Assembly (NCBI GenBank): GCA_028583405.1
Contig: CM053256.1
Location: forward strand, 21,501,534-21,565,533
Origin: Pogonophryne albipinna
Taxonomy: Eukaryota > Chordata > Actinopteri > Perciformes > Artedidraconidae
Direction of reading: 5' to 3'
Length of the DNA: 64,000 bases
Shown: positions 56,085 to 64,000 of the stretch, one piece after another
How positions within the stretch are numbered: the first letter of the stretch is position 1
Layout of the letters: every line of letters starts with the position of its first letter
The notes under the pieces: model-generated
Seen by the model: the letters and a program-made list of their open reading frames with translations, nothing else
The model's database searches: none
What the model was told of the DNA's origin: nothing
Position numbers and translations under genes: made by a program

Positions 56085-56200
56085 TCTGTTCGCTGGCTGT
56101 GTTCGCTGTGTTGTCGCTGTGTTGTCGCTGTGTTGTCGCTTCGCTGTGTTCGCTGTGTTGTCGCTCCGCTGTGTTCGTTGCTGCTGTGCTGGAGCGGTTG
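56085..56200. repeat. GC-richer minisatellite upstream of the transposase start
   Basis: Repeats of TGTGTTCGCTGTGTTGTCGC and shorter forms lie in the presumed 5' UTR/promoter area of the minus-strand transposase gene. Confidence 0.75.
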
Positions 56201-56972
56201 TGCGTAAAGCAGCCGCTGCTGGCATTATTCATACTACGCAGGATCCTATCTCTGGAACCCATTGGTCGATTTGGGTGATTGACACCTTTTTTGAAACTTT
56301 AGAGCCAATAGAATCGAGGGGGAATTAGTAATCCCGCTTTACACTTACGTCAAGGAGAGAGGGACTTCCGTAAACAGCACGTGAGACAGCAGTAGCCCCG
56401 GACTGCAACACTTTATACCTACTCTGCGGCCATGAATGTAATGATGGATTATCAGCAACAATTCTAAAGTGACTAAGAGACGTTGGATTAACCTTGAGCA
56501 GCGTTTTTATTCCCTTGAACACGACTTTTGATCACAAAACAGCAACGGTAAGACATAATTATTATTATGGTTTAGAACACTGTTGTTGTTTTCTTGCTCT
56601 GTTCTGGCTGCTAGCTCAGTGAGTTTGTGTCCTACAGTGATGATACTTATATCAAAATAATCTGTGGAGTATCAGCTTTCAGCTGATATGTAGTTTGTGC
56701 AGAACATATTAAGTTTTAAAGATCGTTTTTGCTAGTTAGCACCGGAAGTAGCATCAGCCTGTTTTCACTAAGGGCTAAAGCTTAGACAGCTTGTGAGACT
56801 TGTGTTTTGTTTCGGTAAAAATGGCTCATATCGTTAGGTTGCTGAGTTTTTTTCCGTTATTTGAGTATAAGACATTCATAGGTTTTTAAATATTAAGAAG
56901 CCCCCAGACGCTGTCTCCTGCAGTGACGCGTTTTTCCCCCCGGTATCGGGGGGGCCGGGCTTAAGAGGTTAA

Positions 56973-59900
56973 TGGCAGTTTGTGATTTTGAGGCTATTTC
57001 AGTGAAACAAGGCTGTTTTGAACATTTGACAGATTTATGCTTAAATTCTCTGAGAAAAGTTACTGAAAAGATACACTTTTGTGTATAAAAAGCTGAAAAA
57101 GTAGATAATGAAGTGAAGGCAGTTTTGAAGATTTGACAGATTTATGCTTAATTCTCTCAAAATGTTACCGAAAGATACACTTTTCTTTTTTAAAAGCTGA
57201 AAAAGTAGATAATGAAGTACTTTGTGTCAGTAGATTTCGTTAAGAATCTGACTCTTAATGGCAGTTTGTGATTTTGAGGCTATTTCAGTGAAGGCTGTTT
57301 TGAACATTTGACAGATTTATGCTTAATTCTCTCAGAAAGTTACTGAAAGATACACTTTTGTATTTAAAAAAGCTGACCACTACCATGAAAGTACTGGAGA
57401 CTGCCCCTGTCTTGTCACATAGATTATACTATCTGTGTCGTAGTAGAAAACTCTGTGTTGTAATTTCTCCAATTCACTGAATAGTTTCAGCCAGTTTGTG
57501 ATTTTGACGCCATTTCAGTGAAACAAAGCTGTTTTGAACATTTGACAGATTTATGCTTAAATTCTCTGAGAAAGTTACTGAAAAAAAAAAAAAACAGAGC
57601 ATACAATGAGAGCACATGATACATTTTAAATGTTTCGTTTACAATACTATTACTATATATGAAAGTAAAAAAATAAATAAAACACATTTTCATTTTGTAA
57701 TGGTTGTTTAATTGAAAACACAACATTCAACACATTTTCATAAAAACACATTACATTTTACCAAGTTAGTGTCGTAGTGCATACAAGGTAATAGACTTAA
57801 CGATTTGCACTGCTGCTTCTCTCCGCGTTTCAATTACAGTGATCGGTTTATCGTTCAATTCCCATACTCTACCCGCCTTAAGAGACACTATTTTCGGATA
57901 CAATTTCTCCATTTTCACCCCTTTCCTCTGGTTCTCCCAAAAAAGATAACGTAGAGACTTTTTCTGACTCTGTATGAATGTAAGGGGAGTTGTCAGGGGA
58001 CTCTACCTGCCGTAAGAGACACTATTTTCGGATATATTTTATCCATTTTCACCCTTTTCTCTGGTTCTTCCAAAAGTTAACTTACACTATTTCTGACTCT
58101 GGAGGAATGTAACGGGAGTTATCAGGGGACTATATCCGCCTTAAGAGACACTATTTTCGGATACATTTATCCATTTCAGTGAAACAAGGCAGTTTTGAAC
58201 ATTTGACAGATTTATGCTTAATTCTCTCAAAAAGTTACCGAAAGATACACTTTTATGTTTAAAAGCTGACCACTACCATGAGATTTCGTCAAGCATCTGA
58301 CTCTTAATGGCAGTTTGTCATTTTGAGGCTATTTCAGTGAAGGCCGTTTTGAACATTTGACAGATTTATGCTTAATTCTCTCAAAAGGTTACCGAGAGAT
58401 ACACTTTTCTTTTTAAAAAGCTGTCCACTACCATGAAAGTAATGGAGACTGCCCCTGTCTTGTCACATAGATTATACTATCTGTGTCGTAGTAGAAAACT
58501 CTGTGCTGTAATTTCTCCAGTTCACTGTACAGTTTCAGCCAGTTTGTGATTTTGACGCTATTTCAGTGAAGGCTGTTTTGAACATTTGACTGATTTATGC
58601 TTAATTTTCTCAGAAAGTTACTGAAAGATACACTTTGTGTCTAAAAAAAGCTGACCACTACCATGAAAGTACTGGAGACTGCCCCTGTCTTGTCACATAG
58701 ATTATACTATCTGTGTCGTAGTAGAAAACTCTGTGTTGTAATTTCTCCAATTCACTGAATAGTTTCAGCCAGTTTGTGATTTTGACGCCATTTCAGTGAA
58801 ACAAAGCAGTTTTGAACATTTGACAGATTTATGCTTAAATTCTCTGAGAAAGTTACTGAAAAAAAAAAAAAACAGAGCATACAATGAGAGCACATGATAC
58901 ATTTTAAATGTTTCGTTTACAATACTATTACTATATATGAGAGTAGAAAAATAAATAAAACACATTTTCATTTTGTAATGGTTGTTTAATTGAAAACACA
59001 ACATTCAACACATTTTCAATAAAACACATTACATTTTACCAAGTATGTGTCATAGTGCATAGAAGGTAATAGACTTAACGATTTGCACTGCTGCTTCTCT
59101 CCGCATTTCAATTACAGTGATCGGTTTATCGTTCAATTCCCATACTCTACCCGCCTTAAGAGACACTATTTTCGGATACAATTTCTCCATTTTCACCCCT
59201 TTCCTCTGGTTCTCCCAAAAAAGATGACGTAGAGACTTTTTCTGACTCTGGATGAATGTAAGGGGAGTTGTCAGGGGACTCTACCTGCCGTAAGAGACAC
59301 TATTTTCGGATATATTTGATCAATTTTCACCCTTTTCTCTGGTTCTTCCAAAAGTTAACTTACACTATTTCTGACTCTGGAGGAATGTAACGGGAGTTAT
59401 CAGGGGACTATATCCGCTTTAAGAGACACTATTTTCGGATACATTTATCCATTTCAGTGAAACAAGGCAGTTTTGAACATTTGACAGATTTATGCTTAAT
59501 TCTCTCAAAAAGTTACCGAAAGATACACTTTTATGTTTAAAAGCTGACCACTACCATGAGATTTCGTCAAGCATCTGACTCTTAATGGCAGTTTGTCATT
59601 TTGAGGCTATTTCAGTGAAGGCCGTTTTGAACATTTGACAGATTTATGCTTAATTCTCTCAAAAGGTTACAGAGATACACTTTTCTTTTTAAAAAGCTGT
59701 CCACTACCATGAAAGTAATGGAGACTGCCCCTGTCTTGTCACATAGATTATACTATCTGTGTCGTAGTAGAAAACTCTGTGCTGTAATTTCTCCAGTTCA
59801 CTGTACAGTTTCAGCCAGTTTGTGATTTTGACGCTATTTCAGTGAAGGCTGTTTTGAACATTTGACTGATTTATACTTAATTTTCTCAGAAAGTTACTGA

Positions 59901-62900
59901 AAGATACACTTTGTGTCTAAAAAAAGCTGACCACTACCATGAAGTACTCTGAGTAGATTTCGTTAAGAATCTGACTCTTAATGACAGTTCGTGATTTTGA
60001 GGCTATGTCAGTGAAGGCTGTTTTGAACATTTGACTGATTTATGCTTAATTTCCTCAGAAAGTTACTGAAAGATACACTTTGTGTATAAAAAGCTGACCA
60101 CTACCATGAAGTACTCTGTTTGAGTAGATTTTTTTTAGGATTCTGACTCTTAATGGCAGTTTGTGATTTTGAGGCTATTTCAGTGAAGGCTGTTTTGAAC
60201 ATTTGACTGATTTATGCTTAATTTCCTCAGAAAGTTACTGAAAGATACACTTTTGTATTTAAAAGCTGACCACTACCATGAAGTACTCTGAGTAGATTTC
60301 GTTAGGATTCTGACTCTTAATGGCAGTTTGTGATTTTGAGGCTATTTCAGTGAAACAAGGCTGTTTTGAACATTTGACAGATTTATGCTTAAATTCTCTG
60401 AGAAAAGTTACTGAAAAGATACACTTATGTGTATAAAAAGATGAAAAAGTAGATAATGAAGTACTCTGTGTCAGTAGATTTCGTTAGGATTCTGACTCTT
60501 AATGGCAGTTTGTCATTTTGAGGCTATTTCAGTGAAGGCAGTTTTGAACATTTGACAGATTTATGCTTAATTCTCTCAAAATGTTACCGAAAGATACACT
60601 TTTCTTTTTTAAAAGCTGAAAAAGTAGATAATGAAGTACTTTGTGTCAGTAGATTTCGTTAAGAATCTGACTCTTAATGGCAGTTTGTGATTTTGAGGCT
60701 ATTTCAGTGAAGGCTGTTTTGAACATTTGACAGATTTATGCTTAATTCTCTCAGAAAGTTACTGAAAGATACACTTTTGTATTTAAAAAAGCTGACCACT
60801 ACCATGAAAGTACTGGAGACTGCCCCTGTCTTGTCACATAGATTATACTATCTGTGTCGTAGTAGAAAACTCTGTGTTGTAATTTCTCCAATTCAATGTA
60901 TAGTTTCAGCCAGTTTGTGATTTTGACGCCATTTCAGTGAAACAAAGCTGTTTTGAACATTTGACAGATTTATGCTTAAATTCTCTGAGAAAGTTACTGA
61001 AAAAAAAAAAACAGAGCATACAATGAGAGCACATGATACATTTTAAATGTTTCGTTTACAATACTATTACTATATATGAAAGCAAAAAATAAAATAAAAC
61101 ACTTTTTCATTTTGTAATGGTTGTTTAATTGAAAACACAACATTCAACACATTTTCATAAAAACACATTACATTTTACCAAGTTAGTGTCGTAGTGCATA
61201 CAAGGTAATAGACTTAACGATTTGCACTGCTGCTTCTCTCCGCGTTTCATTTACAGTGATCGGTTTATCGTTCAATTCCCATACTCTACCCGCCTTAAGA
61301 GACACTATTTTCGGATACAATTTCTCCATTTTCACCCCTTTCCTCTGGTTCTCCCAAAAAAGATAACGTAGAGACCTTTTCTGACTCTGGATGAATGTAA
61401 GGGGAGTTGTCAGGGGACTCTACCTGCCTTAAGAGACACTATTTTCGGATATATTTTATCCATTTTCACCCTTTTCTCTGGTTCTTCCAAAAGTTAACTT
61501 ACACTATTTCTGACTCTGGAGGAATGTAACGGGAGTTATCAGGGGACTATATCCGCCTTAAGAGACACTATTTTCGGATACATTTATCCATTTCAGTGAA
61601 ACAAGGCAGTTTTGAACATTTGACAGATTTATGCTTAATTCTCTCAAAAAGTTACCGAAAGATACACTTTTATGTTTAAAAGCTGACCACTACCATGAGA
61701 TTTCGTCAAGCATCTGACTCTTAATGGCAGTTTGTCATTTTGAGGCTATTTCAGTGAAGGCCGTTTTGAACATTTGACAGATTTATGCTTAATTCTCTCA
61801 AAAGGTTACCGAGAGATACACTTTTCTTTTTAAAAAGCTGTCCACTACCATGAAAGTACTGGAGACTGCCCCTGTCTTGTCACATAGATTATACTATCTG
61901 TGTCGTAGTAGAAAACTCTGTGCTGTAATTTCTCCAGTTCACTGTACAGTTTCAGCCAGTTTGTGATTTTGACGCTATTTCAGTGAAGGCTGTTTTGAAC
62001 ATTTGACTGATTTATGCTTAATTTCCTCAGAAAGTTACTGAAAGATACACTTTGTGTATAAAAAGCTGACCACTACCATGAAGTACTCTGTTTGAGTAGA
62101 TTTTGTTAGGATTCTGACTCTTAATGGCAGTTTGTGATTTTGAGGCTTGAAACAGAGGCTGTTTTTGACCATTTGACAAAATTATGCTTAATTCTCTCAA
62201 AAAGTTACCGAAAGATACAGTTTTCTTTTTTAAAAGCTGAAAAAGGAGATAATGAAGTACTTTGTGTCATTAGATCTCATTAAGAATCTGACTCTTAATG
62301 GCAGTTTGTGATTTTGAGGCTATTTCAGTGAAGGCTGTTTTGAACATTTGACAGATTTATGCTTAAATTCTCTCAGAAAGTTACCGAAAGATACCCTTTT
62401 GTGTTTAAAAGCTGACCACTACCATGAAAGTACTCTGTGTCAGGAGATTTCGTCAAGCATCTGACTCTTAATGGCAGTTTGTCATTTTGAGGCTATTTCA
62501 GTGAAGGCTATTTTGAACATTTGACTGATTTATGCGTAATTCTCTCAAAAAAGTTACCGAAAGATACACTTTTGTGTTTAAAAGCTGACCACTACCATGA
62601 AAAGTACTCTGTTTTAGTAGATTTCGTCAAACATCTGATTCTTAATGGCAGTTTGTGATTTTGACGCCATTTCAGTGAAGGCTGTTTTGAACATTTGACA
62701 GATTTATGTTTAAATTATCTTAGAAAGTTACTGAAAGATACACTTTTGTGTATAAAAGCTGAAAAGTAGATAATGAAGTACTTTGTGTCAGTAGATTTCG
62801 TTAAGAATCTGACTCTTAATGGCAGTTTGTGATTTTGAGGCTATTTCAGTGAAGGCTGTTTTGAACATTTGACAGATTTATGCTTAAATTCTCTGAGAAA

Positions 62901-63354
62901 GTTACTGAAAGATACACTTTTGTATTTAAAAAAGCTGACCACTACCGAAAGATACAGTTTTCTTTTTTAAAAGCTGAAAAAGTAGATAATGAAGTACTTT
63001 GTGTCAGTAGATCTCGTTAAGAATCTGACTCTTAATGGCAGTTTGTGATTTTGAGGCTATTTCAGTGAAGGCTGTTTTGAACATTTGACAGATTTATGCT
63101 TAAATTCTCTCAGAAAGTTACTGAAAGATACACTTTTGTGTATAAAAGCTGAAAAGTAGATAATGAAGTACTTTGTGTCAGTAGATTTCGTTAAGAATCT
63201 GACTCTTAATGGCAGTTTGTGATTTTGAGGCTATTTCAGTGAAGGCTGTTTTGAACATTTGACAGATTTATGCTTAAATTCTCTGAGAAAGTTACTGAAA
63301 GATACACTTTGGTGTTAAAAAGCTGACCACTATCATGAAGTACTCTGTGTCAGG
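56973..63354 (-). repeat. Satellite array, main right arm
   Basis: Continues the reversed monomers after the piggyBac insertion. Two adjacent higher-order units of about 1278 bp are nearly identical (about 57385-58662 and 58663-59940, each containing the CATACAATGAGAGCACATGA cassette). A third occurs at about 60800-62080. From about 62150 to 63354 only simple ~170-bp monomers remain. Equivalent small open frames recur once per higher-order unit and are not genes. Confidence 0.92.
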
Positions 63355-63826
63355 AGATTTCAGCACACAGGGTCTCTACTGTAAACAGAAAAAACATAAC
63401 ATTTATAAGTATCTAATAATATACTATCCACATAATATACTAGTTTAACCCCTACCAAAAAAAAACAACATTTAATAATTACATGATATTATAAGATAAA
63501 AATTAAAAAGTACTTACCAGAGTTTTTCAAGATCAGATACAGGTCAAGAAAATGCATAGAGGAGGTATGGTGCTGGCTCATTAGCCCTCTCACTCTTCTT
63601 AGAATGATCCTGTGCAATTTTTAAAAGTTTAACTCTTATCCCCTTATAAACCAAAATAACAATAGCCCTTAATTAACACTAATCATTTAAAAAAAACAAC
63701 TTACAACTAAAAAAGTGTAAGGTGACTGTTTTAAACTAATTCCACCACATATATATCTTATTTTAACCCTATAATGTATTTACTTTAGAGAGTCCTCTCC
63801 TGCTGATATTCAGGTGTGTGTCTGCA
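63355..63826 (-). repeat. Right outer inverted repeat of the foldback element
   Basis: Reverse complement of 48073-48544, including the mirrored splice donor (GT at 63517-63516), the 139-bp intron and the acceptor (63380-63379). Confidence 0.85.
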
Positions 63827-64000
63827 TATGGTATCTCTGCTTTAAAGAGTCCTTTATCCAGGTGATTAACGATGCTTCTTTTGTCCCCCCCACAGAGTGA
63901 AACTTAGTTTTCACTATTAAAACCTAAATAAGATCTTTTTTAAATGAATATGAATACCTTCTTTGCAAACAGATACTTCCTTGTAGTTAACAGTTTCACA
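63827..64000. other. Flank of the foldback element, nothing recognised
   Basis: AT-rich sequence with a repeated TTTAAAGAGTCCT-like phrase shared with the adjacent arm (63783 and 63841). No gene or target duplication could be identified. Confidence 0.5.

Larger units (their letters stand above)
52632..56968 (-). mobile_element. Apparently intact piggyBac transposon (4337 bp)
   Basis: Terminal inverted repeats CCTCTTAAGCCC (52632-52643) and GGGCTTAAGAGG (56957-56968) are perfect over 12 bp and flanked by TTAA at 52628-52631 and 56969-56972. The target is the phrase GACTCTTAATGGCAG inside a satellite monomer; removing the element restores that monomer exactly. Each end has a subterminal palindrome, a GCCTG..CAGGC type on the left and a CCCCCC..GGGGGG type on the right. 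It carries one undamaged two-exon transposase gene on the minus strand. All parts needed for autonomous movement seem to be present. Confidence 0.94.
48073..63826. mobile_element. Giant foldback-type element with satellite-filled arms
   Basis: The outer left sequence starting TGCAGACACACACCTGAATA at 48073 is the reverse complement of the outer right sequence ending at 63826. The inverted identity continues inward, near-perfectly, for about 700 bp and then into arrays of related ~170-bp monomers. Monomer orientation flips at about 52190, so the whole structure is a palindrome with a short left arm (~4.1 kb) and a longer right arm (~7.3 kb once the piggyBac insertion is removed). No target duplication was found at the ends, so transposition is inferred only from architecture; it resembles foldback elements. 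An inverted satellite duplication is the alternative. Confidence 0.72.

Noticed and set aside
57487..59004. Repeated ~79-codon frames (MLCFQLNNHY type)
   Set aside because: They recur once per satellite higher-order unit and contain poly-Phe from A/T runs; not genes.
48545..63354. CRISPR-like regular repeats
   Set aside because: Units are contiguous, diverged ~170-bp satellite monomers without unique spacers, in a eukaryotic genome.
48073..63826. Giant piggyBac-virus fusion element
   Set aside because: No viral gene is visible between the arms, and the piggyBac has its own termini and TTAA duplication well inside the larger structure, so the two are separate elements.

Overview
The window looks like nuclear DNA of a ray-finned (teleost) fish. 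The evidence is one spliced vertebrate-type zinc-finger-protein exon, very long GT/CA microsatellites, and dense DNA transposons (hAT, piggyBac, TTAA-type MITEs) next to an L2/CR1-group LINE. There is no prokaryotic-style gene organisation. Most open frames are chance frames in AT-rich DNA, microsatellites or satellite repeats.

Positions 1-32.8 kb: a gene-poor, mostly single-copy region with one convincing host coding segment at 26591-27450 (+). It is the last coding exon of a gene I recognise as znf407. It has a clean 3' splice site, a stop codon and a plausible 3' UTR ending near 28.08 kb. The 26.5 kb before it shows no zinc-finger exon and is best read as (part of) a very long last intron. 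This stretch carries two giant GT microsatellites that share an identical 30-bp right flank, and a complete 711-bp TTAA-flanked MITE. Downstream of the gene I see only MITE fragments and low-complexity sequence.

Positions 32.8-45.3 kb: a nest of transposons whose insertion order can be read from target-site duplications (TSDs). A family I call X (termini with TACTACGAAGC, superfamily uncertain) was split by an 8-kb hAT-type element (33722-41752, 8-bp TSD GGTATACT). That element retains only the start of its transposase gene and holds a 5.7-kb L2/CR1-type LINE. The LINE is in turn interrupted by a 1752-bp non-autonomous hAT-like element (8-bp TSD GCGCAGTC). About 1.5 kb of the X/hAT junction was then copied in inverted orientation to 43475-45005, giving a large, widely spaced inverted repeat.

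Positions 45.0-48.07 kb: small tandem and hairpin repeats, including an isolated unit of the satellite that dominates the next region, joined to a perfect 28-bp-arm hairpin.

Positions 48.07-63.83 kb: the most striking structure. It is a giant foldback element whose outer arms (about 470 bp each) are near-identical inverted repeats. Each arm carries the same 139-bp intron-like segment and a tiny spliced reading frame. Inside lie arrays of ~170-bp satellite monomers and ~1.3-kb higher-order units that change orientation at about 52.19 kb. An apparently intact piggyBac transposon (52632-56968, TTAA TSD) sits inside one satellite monomer. It encodes a two-exon transposase (predicted 646 aa) with the full catalytic aspartate set and a C-terminal cysteine-rich zinc-binding domain. 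It is the only mobile element in the window with an undamaged protein.
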